Origin: Mammaliicoccus vitulinus
GTDB taxonomy: Bacteria > Bacillota > Bacilli > Staphylococcales > Staphylococcaceae
Assembly (NCBI RefSeq): GCF_029024305.1
Contig: NZ_CP118974.1
Span: 1,547,069-1,611,068, forward strand
Length of the DNA: 64,000 nt
Reading direction: 5' to 3'
Shown here: positions 16,677 to 25,111 of the stretch, one piece after another
Layout: every line of letters starts with the position of its first letter
Position numbering within the stretch: position 1 is the first letter of the stretch
The notes under the pieces: generated by a model
Database searches by the model: none
The model's input: only the letters and a program-made list of their open reading frames with translations
What the model was told of the DNA's origin: nothing
Position numbers and translations under genes: made by a program

Positions 16677-17966
16677 TTAGAATATAAGCAATGTAAGATA
16701 TAAACCCAATAATGTAATAAATAGTACTGGGATTGTAATGATTATACCTGTTTTAAAATATGTGCCCCACGGAATTTTCACGCCTTTTTGTGAAAGTACG
16801 TGCAACCACAGTAATGTAGCTAATGATCCTATAGGTGTTATTTTAGGTCCCAAGTCTGAACCAATGACATTGGCATAAATCATACCTTCTTTTAATGTGC
16901 CGAGCACGTTTGATTGATGGATAGCAAGTGCATCTATAAGTACAGTTGGCATATTATTCATAATGGATGATAGAAATGCTGCTATAAATCCCATCCCCAT
17001 AATGCTTGCAAATAAGCCTTGTTCTGAAATTGCTGAAAGGATGTTACCGAGCATAACTGTAATACCTACATTTTTAAGTCCAAACACGACAAGATACATA
17101 CCTATTGAGAATATAACAATATTCCAAGGTGCACCTTTTATCACTGCTTTCGTATGTACAGCTTTCGATTTTCGAGCAAGTAAAATAAACACTATCGCAA
17201 TAGCACCCGCAATAATAGACACAGGCACGTGAACAAATTCGCTTATTAAATAGCCAATCAGTAATATTGCTAACACAATCCAAGATATATAAAACAGTCT
17301 TTCATCTTTAATCGCATCTTTCGGTTTTTGCATATGACTACTATCAAACTTACGCGGAATTGAAGTTCTAAAAAATAACCATAATACAGTAATGCTCGCG
17401 ATTAATGAAAAGATATTTGGAATAATCATACGTGTGAAATATTCTAAAAATCCTATATCAAAATAATCTGCAGATACGATGTTAACTAAATTACTGACTA
17501 TGAATGGTAATGAAGTCGTATCTGCAATAAATCCACTCGCAATAATGAAAGGGAAAATATGCTTTTTGTTAAAGCCTAAGTGACGAACCATTGCTAAAAC
17601 AATTGGTGTTAATATTAAAGCCGCACCATCATTCGCAAAAAATGCTGCTACTACTGAACCTAGCAACATAATATAAATAAACATCTTTAATCCATTACCA
17701 TTAGATGCTTTGACCATATGTATAGCTGACCATTCAAAGAAACCAATTTCATCAAGAATCAGTGATATTAAGATAACGGCAACGAATGTTAATGTCGCAT
17801 TCCATACAATGCCTGTTACTTCAATTACATCAGAAAAACTGACTACGCCAGTTATAATAGCTACAAGTGCTCCAATAAGCGCTGTAATACCAATATCTAG
17901 CCCCTTAGGTTGCCAAATAACAAAAATAAGCGTTATAACAAAAATCAATATTGCTAATATCGTCAT
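16677..17966 (-). CDS. arsB: Arsenite efflux permease
   Basis: A 429-residue inner-membrane arsenite/antimonite transporter with about twelve membrane segments and the staphylococcal ArsB length. Characteristic stretches include [15 protein letters not shown] (about 109-123), MNNMPTVL (about 339-346) and [18 protein letters not shown] (about 372-389). There is no arsA ATPase nearby, so it works as a proton-coupled carrier. The start overlaps the arsR stop by 4 bp (ATGA), with GAGGTG upstream. It removes the arsenite made by ArsC. Confidence 0.95.
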   Translation of the reverse strand: MTILAILIFVITLIFVIWQPKGLDIGITALIGALVAIITGVVSFSDVIEVTGIVWNATLTFVAVILISLILDEIGFFEWSAIHMVKASNGNGLKMFIYIMLLGSVVAAFFANDGAALILTPIVLAMVRHLGFNKKHIFPFIIASGFIADTTSLPFIVSNLVNIVSADYFDIGFLEYFTRMIIPNIFSLIASITVLWLFFRTSIPRKFDSSHMQKPKDAIKDERLFYISWIVLAILLIGYLISEFVHVPVSIIAGAIAIVFILLARKSKAVHTKAVIKGAPWNIVIFSIGMYLVVFGLKNVGITVMLGNILSAISEQGLFASIMGMGFIAAFLSSIMNNMPTVLIDALAIHQSNVLGTLKEGMIYANVIGSDLGPKITPIGSLATLLWLHVLSQKGVKIPWGTYFKTGIIITIPVLFITLLGLYLTLLIF

Positions 17967-18283
17967 GCTTCACACACCTCTGATTTCATAGTGTTACAAA
18001 TACATGACTCATTTTTATGATGAATAAGTTGTAATTGATGACCTAACTGTTCAAAAGTCTTTGTATTTAATCGATACATTTTTTTGTTTCCTTCTTTTCT
18101 CATAAAAATCATATTACTATTTTCTAGAGATTTCATATGATGACTTAATGTAGGTTGAGAAAACTGAAAATGTTCTAATAAGTCACAAGCACACAGTTCT
18201 CCGCAAGAAAGTAAATCTATAATCTCTAAACGACTTGGGTCAGAAATAGTTTTTAATAGTTTTGATAGTGCATGATAATCCAA
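17963..18283 (-). CDS. arsR: ArsR-type arsenite-responsive repressor
   Basis: A 106-residue winged-helix repressor. The metal site is the C31-A-C33 pair in [12 protein letters not shown], and the recognition helix is [13 protein letters not shown]. More cysteines occur at the C-terminus (ESCICN...SEVCEA), which may contribute a ligand. The start is TTG at 18283 with GGAGGAG 5 nt upstream. Binding arsenite should release the operator between its own promoter boxes and switch on arsRBC. Confidence 0.94.
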   Translation of the reverse strand: MDYHALSKLLKTISDPSRLEIIDLLSCGELCACDLLEHFQFSQPTLSHHMKSLENSNMIFMRKEGNKKMYRLNTKTFEQLGHQLQLIHHKNESCICNTMKSEVCEA

Positions 18284-18300
18284 ACGATCTCCTCCATTCC

Positions 18301-18327
18301 ATTATATAGATTATCATCTATATAGAT
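18301..18327 (-). promoter_or_regulatory. arsR promoter with ArsR-type operator palindrome
   Basis: The -10 box TATAAT is at 18301-18306 (minus). ATCTATATAGAT (18316-18327) is a perfect 12-bp palindrome between the -10 and the expected -35 region, the usual place for an ArsR operator. The -35 box (TTATCT) is weak. Confidence 0.65.
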
Positions 18328-18428
18328 AATTGTCTATGTATGAATATTTTACATTTTATGGTATATTTGTAAAAAATAAAGGTGTATGGTAATAGAAAGA
18401 TGGCGTTAAAATGAAAAGGAGAGATATC

Positions 18429-18644
18429 ATGAAAATAAAATATTTCCTTATAAGTACACTGTTGTATTTCGCTATTGGGATTTCAATATTAGCTTTTACT
18501 GATTTTTCATTAATAACTAAGTCCTTATGCATTATTACTTTAATTATAGTTTCTGGTATTTTAAAAGAATATGTTTTTAAAATAAAAGAATCTAATACCG
18601 ATATAATAGTAAACTTATTTACTGATAATAGTAAAAATAATTAG
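18429..18644 (+). CDS. Small two-helix membrane protein, unknown function
   Basis: A 71-residue protein (MKIKYFLISTLLYFAIG...) with two hydrophobic segments (about 5-22 and 28-45) and a charged, Asn-rich end. AAGGAG lies 8 nt before the ATG at 18429, so this start is preferred to the ATG at 18411. It is divergent from arsR, separated by about 145 bp, and followed by a weak hairpin. I do not recognise the family. The good ribosome site argues that it is real. Confidence 0.6.
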   Translation: MKIKYFLISTLLYFAIGISILAFTDFSLITKSLCIITLIIVSGILKEYVFKIKESNTDIIVNLFTDNSKNN

Positions 18645-18659
18645 CACATACGCTTTTCT

Positions 18660-18687
18660 TAATCTTCTCGAGATTAGTCTTTTATTC
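18660..18687 (+). terminator. Weak hairpin after the small membrane protein gene
   Basis: TAATCT (18660-18665) pairs with AGATTA (18671-18676), followed by GTCTTTTATT. Short and AT-rich, but well placed 15 bp after the stop codon. Confidence 0.4.
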
Positions 18688-18723
18688 ATACATACACAAC
18701 ACATTTTATAAACACAAAAAAAC

Positions 18724-18751
18724 GAGGTTGGGACATAAATGTCCTAACCTC
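18724..18751. repeat. Left terminal palindrome of the IS
   Basis: GAGGTTGGGACAT is followed by its near-complement ATGTCCTAACCTC, so the left end can form a hairpin by itself with a stem of about 13 bp and one wobble pair. Confidence 0.75.
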
Positions 18752-18755
18752 AAAT

Positions 18756-18794
18756 AAAGAGAGCTAATCCATAATTTTCGGATTAGCTCTCTTT
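18756..18794. terminator. Subterminal hairpin in the left part of the IS
   Basis: A perfect 15-bp stem, AAAGAGAGCTAATCC (18756-18770) with 18780-18794, and a 9-nt loop. Likely a terminator shielding the transposase gene from outside transcription; transposition elements often carry such insulation. Confidence 0.65.
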
Positions 18795-18812
18795 CCTTTA
18801 TTTATAAAATCT

Positions 18813-18909
18813 ACGATTTTGTTCGTGCATGCTTGCCTGGGGGTATGGCTCGAGCCTGTAGTCTCTCACGCATACTATTCCCCCGGGCGTCAGCACTTTA
18901 CAAAATCGT
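18813..18909. other. Large structured element upstream of the transposase
   Basis: ACGATTTTGT (18813-18822) and ACAAAATCGT (18900-18909) form a perfect 10-bp closing stem around a GC-rich core in which GCCTGGGGG (18835-18843) pairs with CCCCCGGGC (18880-18888), followed by TATG/CATA and a bulge. The inner GGCTCGAGCC is itself palindromic. This is far more GC-rich than its surroundings. It could be a folded leader RNA, a DNA cruciform used by the transposase, or both. Confidence 0.6.
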
Positions 18910-18997
18910 GACAAAATATCCATTCTTATACAAAAAAATAAAGCACTTTCGTATAATTTAATTAATCACAACAAAAACTAAATTAACGAGGTGCTCT

Positions 18998-20866
18998 ATG
19001 TATAAAAATTATAACATCTCTCAATTAACTCTACCACTAGATATTGAAGTTTTAATTCCAGAAAATGATATTGCTCATTTTGTAAATCAAATCGTAGAAA
19101 CGATACCTAATGAAGAATTCTACGAATTTACTCACGTTCGTGGTGCATCCTCATATCACCCTAAATTAATGTTAAAGATTATACTTTATTCATATACACA
19201 ATCTGTTTTTTCTGGAAGAAGAATTGAAAGTCTTCTTAAAGACAGTGTTCGTATGATGTGGTTATCACAGAACCAAACACCTTCTTATCGAACGATAAAT
19301 CGTTTCAGAGTTAATCCTATAATTGATCGATTATTACAATCACTATTTATAAATTTTAGAACACAACTCATAGAACAAAACCTTATTGATGAGGAAAGTA
19401 TTTATATAGACGGTACTAAGATTGAAGCAAATGCCAATAAATACACTTTTGTTTGGAGAAAAAACACAGAAAGATTTAATAAAAAAGTGGTTGAACAATC
19501 GAAAGAAATCTATCGTGAAGCCATTGTAAATGAAGTAATACCTGAGTTAAAAGATGAGACCCAAGATATTACACTTGAAACACTTTACGAATTCAAAAAC
19601 AGATTAGAAGAAAAAATCGAAGATTTAAACAATGATATTAGCAACTCTAAAGATGTAGCAGAACGAAAAATGATGCGTTCAGAAAGAACGGAAATAAAAA
19701 AGACTAAAAAATTGTTAAGTGAAAATATCGATAGACAAATAAAGTATAAAAAACAATTGGATATATTAGGTGAAAGAAATAGCTATTCTAAAACAGATCA
19801 TGATGCAACTTTTATGAGAATGAAAGATGACCACATGATGAACGGACAATTAAAACCAGGATACAATTTACAAATCGCAACAAATTCACAATTCGTTTTA
19901 TCTTATGACATATTTCCTAATCCAACTGATACTAGAACACTTACACCATTTTTAAATAATATTAGAAATAACTATTTTAATCTACCAAACTATATTGTCG
20001 CAGATGCTGGCTACGGCAGTGAGGAAAATTATAAAACGATTCTAGATGAATTTAACAGAACACCATTGATAACTTATAGTATGTACTTAAAAGAACAAAC
20101 CAAGAAATATAAAGAAAACATATATAACACACAAAATTGGAAGTATGATGAACTTATAGATGAAATCATATGTCCAAGCAATCGCAGATTGCCATTCAAA
20201 CGATACACTTATCGAATCGATAAGTATAAATATAAACGAGATTTCAAGTTATATGAAAGTGATAATTGTAATAACTGCGAACTATTTGATTTATGTAGAA
20301 AAAATGCATACCAGAGTACAAATAAAAAGATAATGAAAAACAATGTGTGGGAATACTTTAAACATATGACACAAAAGTTGCTTTCAAAACCTGAAACTGA
20401 AAAAATCTACAAACAAAGAAAGATTGATGTAGAGCCAGTTTTTGGATATTTGAAGGCTATTTTGGGTTTCACTCGAGTTTCTCTTAGAGGGAAAACAAAA
20501 GTGAAACGTGAATTAGGGATTGCCTTAATGGCAACAAACATAAGAAAAATGGTAGCTCTTAGAGCTACCAAAATTAAAAACTATAGTAAAAAGAGCGTAA
20601 ATTCTTATTTTTTAAAGAATATACGCTCTTTTAAGTTAATCTGGGATGTAAATGTCCCAGCCTCGTACATAAATTTATATTTTCACTATCTGATTTCTTT
20701 CAACTTTGCTAAGTTGCTCAATCATGCGAATTTATTTTCTTTCAATTTCAACCATTTTGAAAGCTTCAAAGATGTCGCCTTCTTTAATATCGTTGAATTT
20801 CTCGATTGTGATACCACATTCGTATCCTGTTGCTACTTCTTTAGCATCATCTTTGAATCGTTTTAA
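18998..20866 (+). CDS. IS1182-family DDE transposase, frame running past the element
   Basis: The transposase carries the catalytic triad D138 ([10 protein letters not shown]), D336 ([10 protein letters not shown]) and E479 (VEPVFGYLK), plus a Cys cluster [10 protein letters not shown] before the last motif. The start follows AACGAGGTGCTCT and is well spaced. About 556 codons lie inside the IS, a normal length; the frame then runs through the right hairpins and the terminal repeat and stops only at 20866, adding about 65 residues that are antisense to infB. The natural stop has probably been lost. With one A fewer in the run near 20588-20592 the frame would end at a TAA within the hairpin. 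Activity is uncertain. Confidence 0.85.
   Translation: MYKNYNISQLTLPLDIEVLIPENDIAHFVNQIVETIPNEEFYEFTHVRGASSYHPKLMLKIILYSYTQSVFSGRRIESLLKDSVRMMWLSQNQTPSYRTINRFRVNPIIDRLLQSLFINFRTQLIEQNLIDEESIYIDGTKIEANANKYTFVWRKNTERFNKKVVEQSKEIYREAIVNEVIPELKDETQDITLETLYEFKNRLEEKIEDLNNDISNSKDVAERKMMRSERTEIKKTKKLLSENIDRQIKYKKQLDILGERNSYSKTDHDATFMRMKDDHMMNGQLKPGYNLQIATNSQFVLSYDIFPNPTDTRTLTPFLNNIRNNYFNLPNYIVADAGYGSEENYKTILDEFNRTPLITYSMYLKEQTKKYKENIYNTQNWKYDELIDEIICPSNRRLPFKRYTYRIDKYKYKRDFKLYESDNCNNCELFDLCRKNAYQSTNKKIMKNNVWEYFKHMTQKLLSKPETEKIYKQRKIDVEPVFGYLKAILGFTRVSLRGKTKVKRELGIALMATNIRKMVALRATKIKNYSKKSVNSYFLKNIRSFKLIWDVNVPASYINLYFHYLISFNFAKLLNHANLFSFNFNHFESFKDVAFFNIVEFLDCDTTFVSCCYFFSIIFESF
20551..20660. repeat. 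Three tandem hairpins at the right end of the IS
   Basis: GGTAGCTC/GAGCTACC (20551-20569); AAAAGAGCGT/ACGCTCTTTT with inner pairs (20589-20632), a terminator-like stem; and CTGGGA/TCCCAG (20641-20660), which is the terminal palindrome. The second is inside the transposase frame and would also end transcripts arriving from infB. Confidence 0.65.
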
Positions 20867-22807
20867 TGTATCTAATTCACCTTCAAAGATAACGATGCCA
20901 TCACGTATAATACGAACTCTTGAATCTCTCGTAATTTTACCTTCAGTTACGTAACTACCTGCAATAGTACCTACTTTAGATACTTTGAATGTTTGACGTA
21001 CTTCTGCTTGTCCAATTACTTTTTCTTCATATTCAGGATCTAATAATCCTTTCATTGCAGATTCAATTTCTTCGATTACTTTATAGATAATACGGTGTAA
21101 TCTCATATCTACGTTTTCTTCTTCAGCGGCACGTTTAGCACCTGCATCTGGTCTTACATTAAATCCGATAATAATACCGTTTGATGCTGCTGCAAGTGTA
21201 ACGTCTGATGCGTTAATAGCACCAACTGCTGTATGAATAATACGTACGTTAACACCTTCAACATCAATTTTCATTAATGACGCTGCTAAAGCTTCTACTG
21301 AACCTTGTACATCACCTTTAATGATAATGTTTAAGTCTTTCATTTCACCTTGTTTCATTTGTTCGAACAAGTTATCTAATGAAACACTCTTACTATCTTG
21401 ACGTTGTTTTAAGATGTTATCTTGTTGACGTTTTTCACCGATTTGACGTGCTTGTTTTTCATTTTTAAATACTACAAAACGATCTCCGGCTTGAGGTACA
21501 TCATGTAAACCTGTGATTTCAACAGGTGTAGATGGACCAGCTGATTTAATTCGTTTACCTAAATCACTTACCATAGCACGTACACGTCCATAAGTATTAC
21601 CTACTACTAATGAATCTCCAACTTCTAAAGTACCATTTTGTACTAATAGAGAAGCGGCTGGTCCACGTGATTTATCTAACTCAGCTTCAATCACTGTACC
21701 AACTGCTGCGCGGTCAGGTTTAGCTTTTAATTCTTCGATTTCAGAAACAAGTCCGATCATTTCTAGTAAATCGTCAATACCATCACCTTGAATTGCTGAT
21801 AGTTGTACGAAGATAGTGTCGCCACCCCAATCTTCAGGGTATAAACCATGTTCACCTAATTCTTGCATGACACGATCAGGGTTTGCAGTTGGTTTATCAA
21901 CTTTGTTTACAGCAACAATAATTGGTACTTCTGCAGCTTTAGCGTGGTTTATTGCTTCAATTGTTTGAGGCATAACACCATCATCAGCAGCTACTACAAG
22001 TATTGTAATATCTGTTACTTGAGCGCCACGTGCTCTCATTGTTGTAAATGCAGCATGCCCTGGTGTATCTAGGAATGTGATTTTTTTATTGTTGTTTTCA
22101 ATTTGGTATGCACCAATATGTTGTGTAATACCACCAGCTTCTCCAGCCGTTACACGCGTATTACGGATTGAGTCTAATAATGTTGTTTTACCATGGTCAA
22201 CGTGTCCCATGATTGTAACAACTGCTGGTCTTTCAATTAAGCTTTCATCATTTTCGTCTTCTACATCAAAGTAATTTTCTAAGTCCATTGCATCAACATG
22301 AACTTCTAACTCTGATTCAATATCATAATCTGCACAAATCAATTCAACAGTTTCTGTATCTAATCCTTGGTTTATATTAGCTACTACACCAAGTAAGAAT
22401 AATTTTTTAATAATTTCAGACGCATCTTTATTAATTTTATCAGCTAATTCACCAACTGTAATACCTTCTTCATAAGTAATTAAAGATGGTGTCTCTTGAA
22501 CTACTTCTTTAGGTTGTTGTTGTTGGTTGTTTTGCTTTTTATTATTTTGCTTCTTATTTTTATTATTTTTTTGTTGGTTATTGTTAGGCTTATTATTCGG
22601 TTTGTTTGTATTTGCTTGAGTAGTCGTTTGCTCTTTTTTAGCAGTTTCTTGTTTTTTAAATGTTTTATCCAAAATTTTAATGTCGTTCTCCTCTAATGCT
22701 TGCATGTGATTTGATACTTCTATATTATTCTTCTTTAATTCATCAATTATGTCTTTACTCTTTAAATTGATTTCTTTTGCATACTCATATATTCTTTTTT
22801 TACTCAT
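20732..22807 (-). CDS. infB: Translation initiation factor IF-2
   Basis: GTPase that places initiator tRNA on the 30S subunit and promotes subunit joining. The 691-residue protein starts [19 protein letters not shown], has an Asn/Gln/Lys low-complexity linker (about 65-105), an N2 domain, and the G domain with GHVDHGKT (about 199-206), DTPGHAAF and NKVDKP, then domains II-IV. GAGGAG precedes the ATG at 22807. It lies 4 bp after ylxQ in the nusA operon. The usual next gene, rbfA, has been displaced by accessory DNA, and an IS end sits 66 bp after the stop. Confidence 0.97.
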   Translation of the reverse strand: MSKKRIYEYAKEINLKSKDIIDELKKNNIEVSNHMQALEENDIKILDKTFKKQETAKKEQTTTQANTNKPNNKPNNNQQKNNKNKKQNNKKQNNQQQQPKEVVQETPSLITYEEGITVGELADKINKDASEIIKKLFLLGVVANINQGLDTETVELICADYDIESELEVHVDAMDLENYFDVEDENDESLIERPAVVTIMGHVDHGKTTLLDSIRNTRVTAGEAGGITQHIGAYQIENNNKKITFLDTPGHAAFTTMRARGAQVTDITILVVAADDGVMPQTIEAINHAKAAEVPIIVAVNKVDKPTANPDRVMQELGEHGLYPEDWGGDTIFVQLSAIQGDGIDDLLEMIGLVSEIEELKAKPDRAAVGTVIEAELDKSRGPAASLLVQNGTLEVGDSLVVGNTYGRVRAMVSDLGKRIKSAGPSTPVEITGLHDVPQAGDRFVVFKNEKQARQIGEKRQQDNILKQRQDSKSVSLDNLFEQMKQGEMKDLNIIIKGDVQGSVEALAASLMKIDVEGVNVRIIHTAVGAINASDVTLAAASNGIIIGFNVRPDAGAKRAAEEENVDMRLHRIIYKVIEEIESAMKGLLDPEYEEKVIGQAEVRQTFKVSKVGTIAGSYVTEGKITRDSRVRIIRDGIVIFEGELDTLKRFKDDAKEVATGYECGITIEKFNDIKEGDIFEAFKMVEIERK

Positions 22808-22811
22808 ATAC

Positions 22812-23138
22812 TCACTCCTCATGAAAATCATGAATCATTGTTTTTAGTTTCTTACTAAACCCAATGTCAGTTATGCCCAACACCACTCTGCTTTCTTTTC
22901 CAATTGCGTAGCCTAATTCAAAGCGTGTAGCAAAAGTTAAAAGTGTTACATGATAAGTTGCACATTTATTTTTTATTGTTTTTGTAACATTTGCTGCAGC
23001 ATCTTCTGATAGTATGACAAGTTTCACGTTGCCTCTTCTCATTTCACTTATTACAATTTCTTCCCCTGTTTTAATCTTTCTAGCCCTTGTCGCTAGACCG
23101 AGAAGGTTCAAAATTTGGTCTTTCTTTTCTATACTCAT
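22812..23138 (-). CDS. ylxQ: L7Ae-family RNA-binding protein YlxQ
   Basis: A 108-residue protein of the L7Ae/L30e/Gadd45 family, with [18 protein letters not shown] at the start and [14 protein letters not shown] in the middle. Relatives bind kink-turn RNAs; the role of YlxQ is not settled. The start overlaps the ylxR stop by 4 bp (ATGA), and there is no strong ribosome site, so translation is coupled. Standard member of the nusA-infB operon. Confidence 0.92.
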   Translation of the reverse strand: MSIEKKDQILNLLGLATRARKIKTGEEIVISEMRRGNVKLVILSEDAAANVTKTIKNKCATYHVTLLTFATRFELGYAIGKESRVVLGITDIGFSKKLKTMIHDFHEE

Positions 23139-23419
23139 TTAGGTATACGCTCACGATATATTAAACGAATAATTTCTTTATATACTGGTTCAAGTGTATC
23201 TTTATCACTAGCGAAATAACGTTCTAATTTTCCTTGTTGTTGAGCAGTTTCAACAACATCTAAATCTTTAGAAACATAAGCGCCACGTCCTGGTGCTTTA
23301 CCAGTTGCGTCAGCTTTAATTTCGCCTTCTTTATTTTTAACGACTCGAATCATATCATTTTTTGGTTTCATTTCATTTGAAAGTATACATTTACGCATTG
23401 GTATCTTTTTCTTTTTCAC
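23135..23419 (-). CDS. ylxR: YlxR/RnpM, RNA-binding modulator of RNase P
   Basis: A 94-residue protein with the DUF448 signature: [32 protein letters not shown]. In Bacillus subtilis the protein (now RnpM) binds the RNase P RNA and modulates its activity. The GTG at 23419 has GAGGTG 8 nt upstream. It lies 17 bp after nusA and overlaps ylxQ, inside the conserved operon. Confidence 0.93.
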   Translation of the reverse strand: MKKKKIPMRKCILSNEMKPKNDMIRVVKNKEGEIKADATGKAPGRGAYVSKDLDVVETAQQQGKLERYFASDKDTLEPVYKEIIRLIYRERIPK

Positions 23420-23436
23420 GATAAAAGCACCTCACT

Positions 23437-24504
23437 TTATGATTCTTCAGTTGAAATAATGCCAGCTTCTCTTGCATCACTTTCTGATTTTATGTCAATT
23501 TTCCAACCAGTTAATTTTGCTGCAAGACGAGCATTTTGTCCACGTTTACCGATTGCTAATGACAATTGATAATCAGGTACAACTACTGTAGTTGATTGAT
23601 TTTGTTCATCTACAATGACTTCTACTACTTGTGAAGGGCTTAACGCATTTCTCACAAATACTTTAGGGTCTTCATCCCATTCAACAATGTCGATTTTTTC
23701 TCCGCCTAATTCATTAACAACAGCTTCTACACGAACACCTTTAGCACCAACACAAGCACCTACTGCATCGATATCGCCATTCTCAGAAGTAACACTTATT
23801 TTAGAGCGGTCTCCAGCTTCACGCGCTACTGATTTTACAATAACTGTACCGTCATAAATTTCTGGTACTTCTTGTTCAAATAAACGCTTTAATAGACCTG
23901 GATGTGTACGTGAAACAAAGATTTGAGGTCCTTTAGTAGTTTGCTCAACTTTATTTACATAAACTTTAATGCGTTCATTAGGTAAGTATTGTTCATTTGG
24001 ACTTCTTTCAGCTTCAGAAAGCACGGCTTCAGTACGTCCTAAGTTAACATATACATAACGATGATCGACACGGTCAATAACACCTGTTACGATGTCATCT
24101 TCTTTATCGATAAATTCATCGTAAAGAATACCTCGTTCAGCATCTCTCAAACGCTGCATGACAGCTTGTTTTGCAGCTTGTGCACCAACACGACCAAAAT
24201 CTTTAGGCGTAACATCTTCTTCAAAGACATCACCAATTTCGTATGCAGGATTCGTTAAAAGCGCTGTGTCTAGTGCAACTTGATCTCTATAATCTTCCAC
24301 ATCTTCGACAACATCTTTTCTTGAGATAACTCTATAAGTACCTTCGTCAAGATTTAGTTCAATTCTAACGTTTTTGGCGCTGTCATAGTTCTTCTTATAA
24401 GCAGTAATTAATGCCGCTTCAATTGCATCAATTAATACCTCACGTGGTATTCTTTTTTCCTTCTCAAGGTATTCAATTGCAAGTAATAATTCATTACCTT
24501 TCAC
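23437..24504 (-). CDS. nusA: Transcription termination/antitermination factor NusA
   Basis: Binds RNA polymerase and nascent RNA, increasing pausing and termination. The 355-residue protein has the N-terminal polymerase-binding domain ([20 protein letters not shown]), an S1 domain (about 135-200), and two KH domains with [12 protein letters not shown] and [15 protein letters not shown]. It lacks the C-terminal acidic repeats of proteobacterial NusA, as is normal in Firmicutes. GTG start with GGAGG upstream. It lies 18 bp after rimP; the operon promoter is followed by a hairpin that may be NusA-controlled. Confidence 0.97.
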   Translation of the reverse strand: MKGNELLLAIEYLEKEKRIPREVLIDAIEAALITAYKKNYDSAKNVRIELNLDEGTYRVISRKDVVEDVEDYRDQVALDTALLTNPAYEIGDVFEEDVTPKDFGRVGAQAAKQAVMQRLRDAERGILYDEFIDKEDDIVTGVIDRVDHRYVYVNLGRTEAVLSEAERSPNEQYLPNERIKVYVNKVEQTTKGPQIFVSRTHPGLLKRLFEQEVPEIYDGTVIVKSVAREAGDRSKISVTSENGDIDAVGACVGAKGVRVEAVVNELGGEKIDIVEWDEDPKVFVRNALSPSQVVEVIVDEQNQSTTVVVPDYQLSLAIGKRGQNARLAAKLTGWKIDIKSESDAREAGIISTEES

Positions 24505-24522
24505 AATGTATCCTCCTTTATA

Positions 24523-24990
24523 TTATAACATTACTGATCGACGTGCTTTTGCTATTTTTTCGCGAGGCAACGTGACATTTTTAGTTCTTGTTTTAATTTT
24601 CACTTCGAGCGTAATTGATTCTTCAGTAACTTCTTTTAAAGTACCTAACCATTCTTTATCCCCTTCAACAGGTTCATATAATGAGATGAATACAGGTTGA
24701 TCAATTGCATTTAGATAATCTTTTTCTTTTTTTAATGGACGTTCTGCCCCAGGAGATGATACATCCATGAAATACGGCTCTTTAATAGGATCTTCTTTGT
24801 CCATAACTTCACTTATCTTTTCAGAAGCAATTGCGCAGTCGTTTAAATCAACGCCACCGTCTTTATCAATTGCAATACGTAGATAATAGTCTGATCCCTC
24901 TTTAACATATTCCACATCTACTAGTTCATAATTTAATGTTTCAAGTATTGGTTGAATGATTTCCTCAACGTGTGCTGCAACTTTACTCAT
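24523..24990 (-). CDS. rimP: Ribosome maturation factor RimP
   Basis: Needed for 30S subunit maturation. The product of 155 residues starts MSKVAAHVEEIIQPILE and includes the family block YFMDVSSPGAERPL (about 74-87). The open frame extends 16 codons further upstream, but GGGAGG lies 7 nt before the ATG at 24990, and the length equals that of S. aureus. It is the first gene of rimP-nusA-ylxR-ylxQ-infB. Confidence 0.96.
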   Translation of the reverse strand: MSKVAAHVEEIIQPILETLNYELVDVEYVKEGSDYYLRIAIDKDGGVDLNDCAIASEKISEVMDKEDPIKEPYFMDVSSPGAERPLKKEKDYLNAIDQPVFISLYEPVEGDKEWLGTLKEVTEESITLEVKIKTRTKNVTLPREKIAKARRSVML

Positions 24991-25016
24991 AATGACCTCC
25001 CTCTTAATACAAACAG

Positions 25017-25044
25017 AAAAGAGCGGGAAATGTCCCACTCTTTT
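25017..25044 (-). terminator. polC terminator / candidate attenuator in the rimP-nusA leader
   Basis: AAAAGAGCGGGA (25017-25028) pairs with TCCCACTCTTTT (25033-25044), a 12-bp stem with one wobble pair, then an interrupted U tract on the minus strand. It lies after polC but also downstream of the rimP promoter, so every transcript reaching rimP must pass it. That arrangement and the imperfect U tract fit NusA-dependent attenuation. Confidence 0.72.
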
Positions 25045-25073
25045 AACGTCAGAGTATTATTTTAAGCAATAAT

Positions 25074-25102
25074 AGTATATCATATAATGGCGCTATGCTC
25101 AA
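25074..25102 (-). promoter_or_regulatory. Promoter of the rimP-nusA-infB operon
   Basis: Minus-strand -35 TTGAGC (25097-25102) and -10 TATACT (25074-25079), 17-bp spacer, just after the polC stop codon. The predicted transcript start, near 25067, lies upstream of the hairpin at 25017-25044. Confidence 0.75.
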
Positions 25103-25111
25103 GGATATACG

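Larger units (their letters stand above)
18723..20665 (+). mobile_element. IS1182-family insertion sequence
   Basis: An element of about 1.94 kb bounded by inverted ends: the left begins CGAGGTTGGGACAT, and the right, read inward, begins CGAGGCTGGGACAT (13 of 14 match). Each end is also a palindrome by itself. It contains one DDE transposase gene and several hairpins just inside both ends. The size and transposase type match the IS1182 family, to which staphylococcal IS1272 belongs. No clear target duplication is visible in the flanks. It sits 66 bp after the infB stop, between infB and the arsenic region. Confidence 0.85.

Noticed and set aside
22500..22620. Repetitive stretch as a possible repeat or CRISPR-like array
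   Set aside because: It encodes the Asn/Gln/Lys linker of IF-2; no regular repeat-spacer structure exists here or elsewhere in the window.
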